Part shown: positions 43,183 to 52,106 of the stretch, in pieces | Layout: every line of letters begins with the position of its first letter | Position numbering within the stretch: position 1 is the first letter of the stretch | From: Streptosporangium sp. NBC_01495 | GTDB lineage: Bacteria; Actinomycetota; Actinomycetes; Streptosporangiales; Streptosporangiaceae | NCBI RefSeq assembly: GCF_036250735.1 | Contig: NZ_CP109430.1 | Span: 10,416,001-10,480,000 of the forward strand | Length of the DNA: 64,000 nt | Direction: 5' to 3' | Made by a program: the position numbers and the translations under genes | Notes under the pieces: model-generated | The model's database searches: none | The model's input: the letters and a program-made list of their open reading frames with translations, nothing else | Told to the model about the DNA's origin: nothing

Positions 43183-44478
43183 TCAGGGGATGAGCGGGCC
43201 GCCGCGAACGCCCTGGGCGCTGAGCCGGGCGAGGTGCGGGCCGAGCCGCCGGAGAAAGTCGGGGTAGTCGCCGGGCGATCCCCAGGCGACCTCGGCGAAG
43301 GCGCACATCCTGGGCAGGGCCATGAACTCGACCCGTTCGGGCGTGGGCATGTACTCGGTCCACAGCTGGCACTGCACGCCCCGCGCGGCCGGGTCGGGTG
43401 CGAACGCGTAGGTGTCGGCCAGGGTGAGGACGCGCTCCTGGACGGTCGGCCGGTCGGGGTCGGCCGGTTGGTCGTCGAAGGGCGCGGCCGAGGGGCGGTA
43501 GTCGAAGTAGGTCCGCGTGTGCGGCGCCAGGATGATGTCGTTGCCGCCGCGCTCGGCCTGCTCGTCGCGCCAGACCATCACGGTCGTGCCGGGAGTGGGC
43601 TCGCGGTCCGGCTCGTCCCAGCAGACCAGCTTGCGCGAGTGCTTCTCCAGGTGCGCGGCCATCCGGCCGATGAACCAGGCGCACGCCTCCTGAGGCCCCG
43701 CCAGCCCCAGCTCCGCCAGCCTCCGCCGCGCCCGGGGACTGCGCTCCCACTCGGCGGTGGGGCACTCGTCCCCTCCGACGTGCACGTACGGGCTCGGGAA
43801 GAGCTCGAAGACCTCGTCGAGCACGTCCTGGCAGAAGCGGACGGTGGACTCCTCAAGGTTGAGGACGTGCTCGCTGATCCCCCACTCCGACCAGACCTCC
43901 ACCTCGCGGGACGGGTCGTTGCCGAGGTGCGGGTAGGCGGCGATGGCGGCCTGGGCGTGGCCGGGCATCTCGATCTCGGGCACCACGGTGACGAAGCGCT
44001 CCGCCGCGTACGCGACGATCTCCCGCACGTCCTCCCGTGTGTAGAAACCGCCGCGCCGCGCGCCGACCTCGGTGAGCAGGGGGTAGCGCTCGATCTCCAG
44101 GCGCCATCCCTGGTCGTCGGTCAGGTGCAGGTGCAGCACGTTGAGCTTGTGCTCGGCGAGCAGGTCGACGAGGCGCAGGACGAACGCCTTGGGCATGAAG
44201 TGCCGGGCGACGTCCAGCATCACCCCGCGCCAGGCGAACCTCGGCCGGTCCTCGATCGTCCCGTACGGGATCAGCGGCCCCAGCTGGGAGAGGGTCCGCG
44301 AGCCGTAGAAGCGGCCGGCCGGGCCGCCGGAGGTGAGCTCGACACCGGAGGGGGAGACGTCGAGGCGGTAGCCCTCCTCGCCGAGGGACGGGTCGTCGGG
44401 CATCAGCCGCAGGAGGTCCCGCTGGAACGCGACGGAGCCCCCGTCGACGGCCACTTCCCGTGGCCTCGGAATGATCAC
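43183..44478 (-). CDS. GH20 beta-N-acetylhexosaminidase
   Basis: 431 residues. The (beta/alpha)8 domain has GVMLDVARHFMP, HLHLTDDQGWRLEIERYP, EIEMPGHAQAA and the catalytic Asp-Glu pair in VHVGGDECPTAEW; the Trp cap is LVCWDEPDREP. No signal peptide is visible, so it is likely cytoplasmic and acts on imported chitobiose or other GlcNAc oligosaccharides to release GlcNAc. It lies downstream of the importer genes, in the same orientation. Confidence 0.93.
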   Translation of the reverse strand: MIIPRPREVAVDGGSVAFQRDLLRLMPDDPSLGEEGYRLDVSPSGVELTSGGPAGRFYGSRTLSQLGPLIPYGTIEDRPRFAWRGVMLDVARHFMPKAFVLRLVDLLAEHKLNVLHLHLTDDQGWRLEIERYPLLTEVGARRGGFYTREDVREIVAYAAERFVTVVPEIEMPGHAQAAIAAYPHLGNDPSREVEVWSEWGISEHVLNLEESTVRFCQDVLDEVFELFPSPYVHVGGDECPTAEWERSPRARRRLAELGLAGPQEACAWFIGRMAAHLEKHSRKLVCWDEPDREPTPGTTVMVWRDEQAERGGNDIILAPHTRTYFDYRPSAAPFDDQPADPDRPTVQERVLTLADTYAFAPDPAARGVQCQLWTEYMPTPERVEFMALPRMCAFAEVAWGSPGDYPDFLRRLGPHLARLSAQGVRGGPLIP

Positions 44479-44558
44479 GTTGGTTTCCCTTCACGGCGCC
44501 CCGGGAGGGCACGCCTGTGGACGGACGGTGGGAGGGCATGGCGGTGGGAGGGGCATGG

Positions 44559-44606
44559 CGGTGAGAGGACGTGACGGTGAGAGGACGTGACGGTGAGAGG
44601 ACGTGA
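44559..44606. repeat. three 16-bp tandem repeats
   Basis: CGGTGAGAGGACGTGA three times between the permease and GH20 genes; a partial variant precedes them. Confidence 0.7.
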
Positions 44607-44696
44607 CGGTAAAAGGGCGTGGCGGACCTTCCGGGTCCGAGGGCGGACCTCGGGTGTGCGGACGCGGGTGGCCGGTCGGCGGGGCCGCCGCCCCGC

Positions 44697-45602
44697 TCAC
44701 CCCTTGACGGCGCCGGCGATCATTCCCGAGGTGACCCTGCGCTGCAGGACGAGGAAGATCAGCAGTACCGGCAGCATGAAGAGGGTCGAGGCGGCCATGG
44801 TGGCTCCCCAGTCGGTGCCGAAGACGTTGCTGAAGGAGGAGAGCCAGACGGGGAGGGTCCGGTCGTCCTGGTTCTTGATGATCAGCGCGTTGGCGAAGGC
44901 GAACTCGTTCCACGCGGTGATGAAGCCGAACAGACAGGTGGACATCAGGCCGGGGGCGAGCAGCGGCAGGACCACCCGGCGGAAGGCGGCGGCCCGGTCG
45001 CACCCGTCCATCAGCGCGGCCTCCTCCAACTCGGGAGGGATGGCGGCGAGGAACCCGCGCAGGGTCACGATGGTGAACGGCAGCGTCGTCATGAAGTAGA
45101 TCAGGGTGAGCATCGACAGCTTGTCGAGCATGTCGGTATCGCGGGCGATGATGAACATCGACACCAGCAGCGCCTCCCACGGGGCCATCTGGGCGATGAA
45201 GACCATCAGGATGAACGCCTTGCGCCCGCGCCAGCGCATCCGGGCCACCGCGAACGCGGCGAGCAGCGCGACCACCAGGGCGAGCAGTACCGCGCTCGCG
45301 GTGACGGCGAGGCTGTTACGCCAGAACGTCCAGAAACCGTCCGCGCTCACCGCGGTCGCGAAGTGCTCCAGGGTGGGATGGGCGGGCCAGAAGGTCGGGG
45401 TCTGCGACTGGATGTCCCGGGTGGGCTTGAACGCGGTCAGCACCATCCAGTAGACGGGGAAGACCGAGACGGCCAGCACGGCCAGGGCCGCCAGGTTCAG
45501 CGGCGCGCGGCGCAACAGGCGGGCGGGTGTCAGGTGGCCGGACGTCAGGCGGCCGGGCAGTGCGCGACCGGGTGCGGGCCGGCCAGGCATCGGGGTGGTC
45601 AC
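44697..45602 (-). CDS. CUT1 ABC sugar permease (MalG type)
   Basis: 301 residues with six membrane spans after a Pro/Arg-rich N-terminus. The EAA loop is RGFLAAIPPELEEAALMDGC with DRAAAFRRVVLPLLAPG, and NSLAVTASAVLLALVVALLA is typical of MalG. The GTG start overlaps the MalF-type gene's stop. With its partner it forms the sugar channel; the ATPase is not in this cluster and is probably a shared MsiK-type protein. Confidence 0.93.
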   Translation of the reverse strand: MTTPMPGRPAPGRALPGRLTSGHLTPARLLRRAPLNLAALAVLAVSVFPVYWMVLTAFKPTRDIQSQTPTFWPAHPTLEHFATAVSADGFWTFWRNSLAVTASAVLLALVVALLAAFAVARMRWRGRKAFILMVFIAQMAPWEALLVSMFIIARDTDMLDKLSMLTLIYFMTTLPFTIVTLRGFLAAIPPELEEAALMDGCDRAAAFRRVVLPLLAPGLMSTCLFGFITAWNEFAFANALIIKNQDDRTLPVWLSSFSNVFGTDWGATMAASTLFMLPVLLIFLVLQRRVTSGMIAGAVKG

Positions 45603-46660
45603 AGTTCCTCCCCTTCGTGCTTGAGCATCCGCCGGAGGTGGGTGATCAGCAGGGCGATCAGGATCAGCACGGTGAGAGTGGAGATCGCCGAGCCGAGGTC
45701 GTACTTGTGGAGTGACTGCGCGACCTGGAACGCGTAGACGGGCAGCGTGGTGGTGGCCTCTCCCGGCCCGCCCTTGCTGATCGCCCAGATCTGGGCGAAG
45801 CACTTGAACACCCAGATCACCTCCAGCGAGGTGATCAGGCCGAAGAGCGGTCGCAGGATGGGGAAGGTGACGGCGGTGAAGACCTGCCGCCCGCTCGCGC
45901 CGTCGATTCGCGCGGCCTCGTACAGCTCGGAGGGGATGGTGGTCAGGCCCGCGTAGAGGGTGAGGGCGGCGAACGGCACGGACTGCCAGACGACCAGGGC
46001 GACCAGGATGGCGAAGGTGGACGTGCCGTCGGCGAACCAGGTGTAGTCCCTGAAGGACTCGAACCCCAGCGTGACCAGCAGCCAGTTGACCACCCCCAGC
46101 CGCGACTGGAACAACCACTGGAAGATCGTGGTGGCGGCGAGGACGGGGGTGGCCCAGGTGAGTACCAGGCCGCCCAGCACGGCCAGGCGCATCCCCCGGC
46201 CCAGACGGGCGATCATCAGGGCCACCGCGGTGGAGATGACCATGATCAGGACGACGTTGACGGCCGTCCAGATCAGGGTCCTGCGCACCACGGCCCAGAA
46301 CTCCGCCCCGCCGAGCACCTCCGCGTAGTTGTCCAGGCCGACGAACTCCGCCCCGCCGCGGATCAGCTCGCCGGTCCTGAAGTGCTGGAAGGAGATGACG
46401 ACGCTGCGGATCAGCGGGTAGAGCAGCAGGTAGGCGGTGCCCGCGAGGGTGGGCACGATCAGCAGGTAGGGCCAGAGGCCGGTGAGCCGGGACGGCCGCG
46501 CCCCGGATCGGGCCGTGGATCGCGCCTTTGATCGCGCCGCGTCCGGTCCGGGTCGCCCGGGTCGCCCGGGTGGTTCGAGCTGTCCCGGGGCGGAGGCGTC
46601 CCGGTCGCGGGCGCGCCGCCGTGTCGGGCGCCCGGTCGGGGCCTGGGGGGCAGCGGGCAT
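45599..46660 (-). CDS. CUT1 ABC sugar permease (MalF type)
   Basis: 353 residues with a 55-residue disordered Arg/Pro/Ala N-terminus, then six membrane spans. The EAA-like loop is YAGLTTIPSELYEAARIDGASGRQV, and LTGLWPYLLIVPTLAGTAYLL starts the first helix. It is the first permease of the operon, about 195 bp after the binding protein. Confidence 0.93.
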   Translation of the reverse strand: MPAAPQAPTGRPTRRRARDRDASAPGQLEPPGRPGRPGPDAARSKARSTARSGARPSRLTGLWPYLLIVPTLAGTAYLLLYPLIRSVVISFQHFRTGELIRGGAEFVGLDNYAEVLGGAEFWAVVRRTLIWTAVNVVLIMVISTAVALMIARLGRGMRLAVLGGLVLTWATPVLAATTIFQWLFQSRLGVVNWLLVTLGFESFRDYTWFADGTSTFAILVALVVWQSVPFAALTLYAGLTTIPSELYEAARIDGASGRQVFTAVTFPILRPLFGLITSLEVIWVFKCFAQIWAISKGGPGEATTTLPVYAFQVAQSLHKYDLGSAISTLTVLILIALLITHLRRMLKHEGEEL

Positions 46661-46855
46661 GGCACTCCTCGGGGCGGGCGAGCGGTACGGGTGGGGTGGG
46701 GATCCGGTCCGGGCCCCTCGTGAGCCGGTGCCGGTGGGTGAGGTCCGGCATGGGTTCCACGGGCCGGTGCCGATACGGGGTGGGCGTGGGTCTCGTGGGC
46801 CGGTGTGCCGAGCCGATGGCCGACGCGGGGAACGGGTGCCCGCTCCGGGCGGGGA

Positions 46856-48142
46856 TCAGGACTTGGTGTTGAGGATCTCGGCGATGCCCTGGTCCACCGT
46901 GGCGGCCTCGGTGGCGGGGGTGCCCCCGGTGAGCACCTTGGTCAGGTACTCCTTGATCAGGTTCTTGGCCTCGACCGCCGCCCAGTTGGGGGAGTTGGGG
47001 GTGGCGTGCCCGTTGGCGGCGCCCGCGGCCATCGCGGCCGTCGCCTCGTTGCCGTCCAGCACGCTCGCCAGGGAGACGCGGTTGGGCACGTAGCTCATCT
47101 CCTTGGCCATGTCGACCTGGAACTTCTCACCCGCCAGCGCCTTGACCACCTCGTACGCCGCCTCGGGGTTCTTCGAGGCCTCGGGGATGACCAGGTCGGA
47201 GCCGCCGGTGAACACCGCGCCCGGCTTGTCAGCGGTCTTGCCGGGGATCGGGAAGAAACCGAGTTTGCCCTTGAGCTCCGGGTTGGCCTTCTCGATCGCC
47301 ACCGCGCCACCCGGGGTGAAGATGATCTGGGCGACGTCGCCCTTGGCGAAGACGTCGGCCTGCGGCGGCTTGGCCTCGTCGGAGTCCTTGGGGCCCTTGC
47401 CCAGCGCCTGGAGCTTTCGGTAGAACTCGACCCCGGCCAGCGCCTGGGGGGTGCCGAGGCCGCCCTTCCAGGTGCCGCCCTCGTTGACCGCGAGGTCGCC
47501 GCCCTCGTCCCAGATGAACCCCGCGAGGGTGTACCAGTTCTGGCCGGGCAGGTAGATGCCCTGGTCGCCGCCCTTGTTGAGCTTGGCCGTGACCTCCAGC
47601 CACTCGTCCTTGGTCTTGGGCGGGGAGGTGATCGAGGCCTTGGCGAACAGGTCCTTGTTGTAGATGACCACCCGGTTCGCGGCGTACCACGGGATGCCGT
47701 ACTGGCGTCCGTCGATCTTGCCCGGTTCCGCCAGGCCGGGCAGCCAGTCGCCGCCGCCCAGGTCGGTGATCTTGTCGGTGAGGTCCTTCACCCCGCCGCT
47801 GGCGGCGTACTCGGCGACCTGGGTGTTCCCGACCTCGATGACGTCCGGGGCGTCGTTGCTGGCCAGGGCGCTGGTGACCTTCTGGCCGATGCCGTCCCAC
47901 TCCTGGATCTGGATGTCGAGGGCGACGCCGGGGTGGGCCGCCTGGTAGTCGGTGCGGAAGCGGTCGAGCAGGGCGTCGGAGAAGCTGTCCCGCATGACCC
48001 ATACTGTGAGGTTCGTGGAGCCCTGCCCGGTACCGGCCGAACCGGGTGAGTCCGCGGAGGGGGACGGCTCGGAGGAGCCGCATGCGGTGAGGCCTGCGGC
48101 GAGTGTCAACACTGCCGCGGTGGCGCGGAGGCGGTACCCCAT
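46856..48142 (-). CDS. sugar-binding lipoprotein of a CUT1 importer
   Basis: 428 residues. Lipoprotein signal with lipobox LTAC (TAAVLTLAAGLTAC), then a type 2 periplasmic-binding fold: LTVWVMRDSFSDALLDRF, DAPDVIEVGNTQVAEYA, GGSDLVIPEASKNPEAAYEV. It resembles NgcE/DasA-type GlcNAc or chitobiose binding proteins, which suits the GH20 neighbour, though family-level resemblance cannot fix the ligand. It is the first gene of the operon, divergent from a GntR regulator. Confidence 0.9.
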   Translation of the reverse strand: MGYRLRATAAVLTLAAGLTACGSSEPSPSADSPGSAGTGQGSTNLTVWVMRDSFSDALLDRFRTDYQAAHPGVALDIQIQEWDGIGQKVTSALASNDAPDVIEVGNTQVAEYAASGGVKDLTDKITDLGGGDWLPGLAEPGKIDGRQYGIPWYAANRVVIYNKDLFAKASITSPPKTKDEWLEVTAKLNKGGDQGIYLPGQNWYTLAGFIWDEGGDLAVNEGGTWKGGLGTPQALAGVEFYRKLQALGKGPKDSDEAKPPQADVFAKGDVAQIIFTPGGAVAIEKANPELKGKLGFFPIPGKTADKPGAVFTGGSDLVIPEASKNPEAAYEVVKALAGEKFQVDMAKEMSYVPNRVSLASVLDGNEATAAMAAGAANGHATPNSPNWAAVEAKNLIKEYLTKVLTGGTPATEAATVDQGIAEILNTKS

Positions 48143-48163
48143 CGGTACTCCCAGAGGTCAGAT

Positions 48164-48274
48164 ATTGGTAAGTAATTGGCCTGCTCCGCATAGGGTGGCT
48201 CTTACCACTTCCGACGTCAAGGCCTGTTTTTTCCGGGATGACAGGTAACAAATAGGTAAGGTCTTGGTAAGGTG
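48164..48274. promoter_or_regulatory. repeated GGTAA(G) motifs in the ABC-GntR divergent region
   Basis: ATTGGTAAG near 48165, CTTACCA (inverted) near 48201, ACAGGTAAC near 48241, ATAGGTAAG near 48252 and CTTGGTAAG near 48263. The pair near 48252 and 48263 is spaced 11 bp. HutC-type GntR proteins bind such half-sites; their placement fits control of both divergent genes. Confidence 0.6.
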
Positions 48275-48291
48275 TGGTGGTGACTCTAAAC

Positions 48292-49014
48292 ATGAGGTCC
48301 GGGCTCAAGCGCGACCGGGTGCGCGACGTCCTGCTCGACTTCATCGCCGACATGAAGCCGGGCGAGGCGATCCCCTCCGAGCGGGATCTCTGCAGGGAGC
48401 TCGGAGTCTCCCGGCCCACGGTGCGCGCGGCGATCGACGATCTGGTCATGTCGGGGCTGCTCGTCCGCGAGCACGGGCGCGGCACGTTCACCGGCCCGCA
48501 CCGGGTCACCCAGGCGCTTGCCTCGACCACGGGCAACTCGTTCTACGCGCCGCCCGCCGAGGGCAACTGGCTCAGCCGGATCCTGGAGTTCGGTTCCACC
48601 CCCGCGGGCGCCCGGCTCGCCACCCGGCTCCAGCTCTCGCCCGCCGACCCCGTCCTGAGGGTCGTGCGGCTGCGCGTCGTCGACGACGAGCCCATGGCGA
48701 TCGAGCGCATCCACCTGCCGTACGCCCTGGTCGACGGCCTGGTCCCGGCCGACATGGAGTCGGGCTCGTTCTACCGGCTCCTGCGGGAACGTTTCAACGT
48801 CGACGTCCGCACCGCCGTGCAGACGATAGAGCCCACTGTGACCGACGAGACCGAGGCCGAGCTCCTCCACGTCCCCCAGCACGCCCCGGCCCTGCTCTTC
48901 GAGCGCACCACCCGCGACGTCGGCGGCCGGATCGTCGAGTTCACCCGCTCGATCTACCGCGGCGACCGCTACCGGGTGACCTCGGAGCTGTCCTTCAACG
49001 CCGACTCCGGCTGA
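48292..49014 (+). CDS. GntR/HutC family regulator
   Basis: About 240 residues. Winged HTH: AIPSERDLCRELGVSRPTVR with AAIDDLVMSGLLVREHGRGTF. UTRA effector domain: LSRILEFGSTPAGARLATRL and VDDEPMAIERIHLPYALVDG. DasR-like proteins of this family sense phosphorylated amino sugars. ATG 48292 is used; three GTG codons up to 48274 are in frame, and a leaderless start is possible. It is the expected local regulator of the divergent importer. Confidence 0.9.
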   Translation: MRSGLKRDRVRDVLLDFIADMKPGEAIPSERDLCRELGVSRPTVRAAIDDLVMSGLLVREHGRGTFTGPHRVTQALASTTGNSFYAPPAEGNWLSRILEFGSTPAGARLATRLQLSPADPVLRVVRLRVVDDEPMAIERIHLPYALVDGLVPADMESGSFYRLLRERFNVDVRTAVQTIEPTVTDETEAELLHVPQHAPALLFERTTRDVGGRIVEFTRSIYRGDRYRVTSELSFNADSG

Positions 49015-49256
49015 TTCCCGGCTGATTCCCGGCCGAGCCCCACCGAGCCCGGCCGACTCGGCTGGCTTCGGCTCGCCCCGGGGCCGTTTCGGCCGCGAGC
49101 CTGCCAGGGGAGAGCCCGGTCGCCCCCGAGCCGGTTTGAGGAGAGCCCGGTCGAGGTTGACCCCGGTCGTGAGATCTGCCAGGGGAGCGTCCGGCTGTCC
49201 TCTGCCGTGAGACCTGCCCGGGGAGCGTCCTGTTGTCCTCTGCCGTGAGGCCTGCT

Positions 49257-49284
49257 CGGCCGTCTCCCCGGAAGGAGACGGCCG
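49257..49284. terminator. hairpin between convergent GntR and the membrane protein gene
   Basis: An 11-bp perfect stem (CGGCCGTCTCC and GGAGACGGCCG) with a 6-base loop, between the two convergent stops. The 250 bp before it contain imperfect GGGGAGCGTCC-type repeats and no gene. Confidence 0.75.
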
Positions 49285-49312
49285 GGTCCGGGCGTGAGCC
49301 CCGGCCCCTCCG

Positions 49313-50542
49313 CTACTTGATGGCCGCCAGGTCCACGACGTACATCTTCTTGCCGACCTGATAGGCCATCAGCCGGTCGAAGCCGCCGTTGGGAATGCCC
49401 ATGCGTCCATCCTTGTCCCGTCGCACGCCCAGATCGGCGGACCTGCCGGTGACCAGGTCGTAAAGGACGACACCTTTGGCGAATGTCCTCTTGTGGAACC
49501 GCTCCAGGCCGGGATCGTCACCTAGCTGGACCCTGGCGGGCAGCGCCCGCTCCCGGGAACCGTCGCGGTCGCGGACGAAGATACGTGGTTCGGACCCGTC
49601 GGGCGGGCTCTGGCCGTAGCAGCGGGTGACGCCGCACCTGACGGAGTGCTCGCCGGGCTTGACCACGGCGTCGCGCCGCTCCCGCGTCTCGACATTGAAC
49701 AGCTTGACGAAGACGGCCTGCCTGGCGTGGCGGCCCACCCAGGGCCACCGCAGGAGGTGCTGCCCCTCGGTGCCCGGCACCAGCCGGGACTCGCCGCCGC
49801 GCAGCGGCGCCCGGTACACCCCGCCGCTCTCGCGGGAGAAGACCACCTCCGAGCCCACCACTTCCAGTGCCCGGATGTGGCCCTTCTTCATGATGTCCTT
49901 CAGCGGAACGTCGGTCACTTTCCGAGGGGCTCCGCCGCCGGTCGGCACCGCCCAGATCCGGGCGACCCGCTGCTTGCCCGGCTCCTTGTACGACGCCCAC
50001 CAGACGATGTTCCCGCCGCCCGCGGTGACGTCGTTGGCGTAGAGCGTCGAATTCCGGGTCGGGATCTCGGTGATCCGCCGGGGCTTGCCGCTCTCCAGGT
50101 CGTAGCTCCACAGGAACTGCCTTTTCCCGTCGAGCGCTCCCGTTATGACGACCAGCGTCCGATCGTCGAGAAGCAACTCCGGGTAGTAAGCGCGGCCGTC
50201 GGGCAGCTTGGCCGGGATCTTGTGCAGGGCCCGCGGCCATACCTGTTCGATGGGTGGCGGCAGCTTCTCCTCCGGTAGCGGGGTCGGCCGCGACGTCGGT
50301 CCCTGCGTGTCCGTGGCGTTCGCCGCGGGCTGGTGCACGGCCGACGCGCCCAGGGTCCGCACCGCTGTACCCGCCCCACCGGCCACCATGACCACGGCCG
50401 CCGCCGCGAGGAGTGCGGCGGGCGCCCGCCGGGGGTGATGGCGTGCCCTGACCGTCGCGGACAGCCTGACCCGCGCCCGCTCGGGCACCTGGTCCGCGGC
50501 TTCGGAGAGGATGCGACGCAGCTTGTCTTCGATGTCGGTCAT
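49313..50542 (-). CDS. membrane-anchored WD/TolB-like protein, partner of the sigma factor
   Basis: 409 residues. A cytoplasmic N-terminus of about 40 residues (DIEDKLRRILSEAADQVPER) precedes a single membrane helix (APAALLAAAAVVMVAGGAG), then an extracytoplasmic domain with beta-propeller-like repeats (LWSYDLESGKPRRITEIP, ARIWAVPTGGGAPRKVTDVP). The stop-start overlap with the sigma factor gene indicates a functional pair, most likely a sensor or anti-sigma-like regulator, though no ZAS or RskA motif is visible. Confidence 0.75.
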   Translation of the reverse strand: MTDIEDKLRRILSEAADQVPERARVRLSATVRARHHPRRAPAALLAAAAVVMVAGGAGTAVRTLGASAVHQPAANATDTQGPTSRPTPLPEEKLPPPIEQVWPRALHKIPAKLPDGRAYYPELLLDDRTLVVITGALDGKRQFLWSYDLESGKPRRITEIPTRNSTLYANDVTAGGGNIVWWASYKEPGKQRVARIWAVPTGGGAPRKVTDVPLKDIMKKGHIRALEVVGSEVVFSRESGGVYRAPLRGGESRLVPGTEGQHLLRWPWVGRHARQAVFVKLFNVETRERRDAVVKPGEHSVRCGVTRCYGQSPPDGSEPRIFVRDRDGSRERALPARVQLGDDPGLERFHKRTFAKGVVLYDLVTGRSADLGVRRDKDGRMGIPNGGFDRLMAYQVGKKMYVVDLAAIK

Positions 50543-51072
50543 CGCGTGCTCCCATAGGCCGCCGGTGAGTTGGATGAGTTGGAGAGGGAGGATCGCAGCT
50601 TGTCCAGGCCACGGGAGGCCTGGCTGCGCACGGTCCCCTGGGAGATGCGGAGCACCTCGGCGATCTCGGCGTCGGCCAGCTGCTCGTAGTAGCGGAGCAC
50701 CAGCACGGCGCGCTGTCTGCGGGGCAGCACGGCCAGTTCCCGCCAGAGTCCCTGATCCTCGTCGGAGGGGAAGACCGCCTCCCAGGTCCGCTCGGGCGGC
50801 TCCCCGGTGAGGTGTTCACGCCTGCGCCGGCGCCAGATGCTGATGTGCAGCCGCGCCATCGTCGTCCGGGCGTAGCCGTGCGCGTCGGTCTTGCGCCGCA
50901 CTCTCGGCCAGGCGTCGCGCAACCGGATCAGCACATCCTGCGTGAGGTCGGCGGCGTCGTGGGGATTGCCGGTCAGGACGTACGCGTAGCGGAGCAGCGC
51001 CTCGCCCCGTTCGGCCACGAAGTCGTCAAAGCCGGATTCGTCGTCCAATTGTCGCCTCTTCTCCATTGTCAT
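50539..51072 (-). CDS. SigE family RNA polymerase sigma factor
   Basis: 177 residues. Region 2: GEALLRYAYVLTGNPHDAADLTQDVLIRL. Region 4: LAVLPRRQRAVLVLRYYEQLADAEIAEVLRISQGTVRSQASR. This is the actinobacterial SigE (non-SCO3356) family of short sigma factors. ATG 51072 is used, with another ATG two codons later. It is coupled to the downstream membrane protein by ATGA overlap. Confidence 0.92.
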   Translation of the reverse strand: MTMEKRRQLDDESGFDDFVAERGEALLRYAYVLTGNPHDAADLTQDVLIRLRDAWPRVRRKTDAHGYARTTMARLHISIWRRRRREHLTGEPPERTWEAVFPSDEDQGLWRELAVLPRRQRAVLVLRYYEQLADAEIAEVLRISQGTVRSQASRGLDKLRSSLSNSSNSPAAYGSTR

Positions 51073-51228
51073 GACCTAGGACGGCGAAGAGACCGAAAGT
51101 GTTGCACCGCACCGTCGAGGCGTACAGGCCGCTCTGGATGTCGGCGAGCGGCTCGGCTACGTTCGTTCGATGACGATCACCTCGGCCGCCCCGGCCCGGG
51201 ACGACCGGCTCCGCGCGGGCCGGCCCCG

Positions 51229-51960
51229 ATGACCTCCCTCGACGACCTGGTGGTCCGGGCACGCTCCCTCGTACGGGAGGGGCACCGCGCGCTGCTCGGC
51301 GTCACCGGCGGCCCGGGGGCGGGCAAGACCACCCTCGCCGAACACCTGGTCCGCCTGCTGCGGCCGGTGCCCCCCGAGGGCCTGCCGGAGCGGGAGTGGG
51401 TGGCGTACGTGCCGATGGACGGCTTCCACCTCGCCGACGTCGAACTCGACCGGCTCGGGCGCCGCGACCGCAAGGGCGCCCCGGACACCTTCGACGCCGC
51501 CGGGTACGCGGCCCTCCTCCGCCGCCTGCGCGAGGACGAGGACGACGTGATCTACGCGCCCGCGTTCGAGCGCGACCTGGAACAGCCGATCGCGGGCAGC
51601 GTCCCGGTCCACCGGGCCGCCAGGCTCGTCGTCACCGAGGGGAACTACCTGCTGCTCGACCAGGGCGACTGGGCACGCGTGCGAGCCGGGCTCCACGAGG
51701 TCTGGTACTGCGACCTCGACCCGGACGAGCGCGTGCGCCGTCTCATCTCCCGGCACGAGCGCTTCGGCAAGGACCCCGACGCCGCCGTGGCCTGGGCCCT
51801 GGGAACCGACCAGCGCAACGCCGACCTCATCGCCACCACCCGCCCCCGCGCCGACCTCGTCGTCCCCGACGCCGTCCTGCGCTCGATCGGCGACCGTTCG
51901 ATCGGCGACCGTTCGATCGGCGACCGTTCGATCGGTGACCGTGAGACGGAGGCCGGTTGA
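51229..51960 (+). CDS. nucleoside/nucleotide kinase family protein (uridine kinase-like)
   Basis: 243 residues. P-loop GVTGGPGAGKTTLAEHLV, then the substrate region AYVPMDGFHLADVELDRLGR (DGFH), YAPAFERDLEQPIAGSVPVH, and VVTEGNYLLLDQGDWARV, all typical of the PanK/uridine kinase-like P-loop kinases found in sugar or nucleoside use. The C-terminal tail consists of RSIGD repeats made by four 15-bp units. The exact substrate is unknown. Confidence 0.88.
   Translation: MTSLDDLVVRARSLVREGHRALLGVTGGPGAGKTTLAEHLVRLLRPVPPEGLPEREWVAYVPMDGFHLADVELDRLGRRDRKGAPDTFDAAGYAALLRRLREDEDDVIYAPAFERDLEQPIAGSVPVHRAARLVVTEGNYLLLDQGDWARVRAGLHEVWYCDLDPDERVRRLISRHERFGKDPDAAVAWALGTDQRNADLIATTRPRADLVVPDAVLRSIGDRSIGDRSIGDRSIGDRETEAG
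51880..51939. repeat. four 15-bp tandem repeats at the kinase C-terminus
   Basis: CGTTCGATCGGCGAC and close variants, four in a row, in frame, giving (RSIGD)4. They are within the coding region and lie beyond the conserved domain, so they look like a mutable tail. Confidence 0.85.
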
Positions 51961-52106
51961 CGGAGGCCGATCGGTCCGGCGAGGTCCGGCCCGGCTAGGC
52001 CGGCGCGATTCGCGGAACGGCTGTTTCGGGGGGCGTGAACCCGGTCGGGAGGTGGTGGCGATACATCGCTGACCACTTTTCCCACGGGAAGGCCGGCCTT
52101 CATGCC

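Noticed and set aside
43052..43267. Frames through the GGGTGCG tract
   Set aside because: Low-complexity translation, no ribosome-binding site.
49518..50819. 433-codon alternative frame over the sigma partner
   Set aside because: Overlaps two coupled genes with motifs and shows shadow composition.
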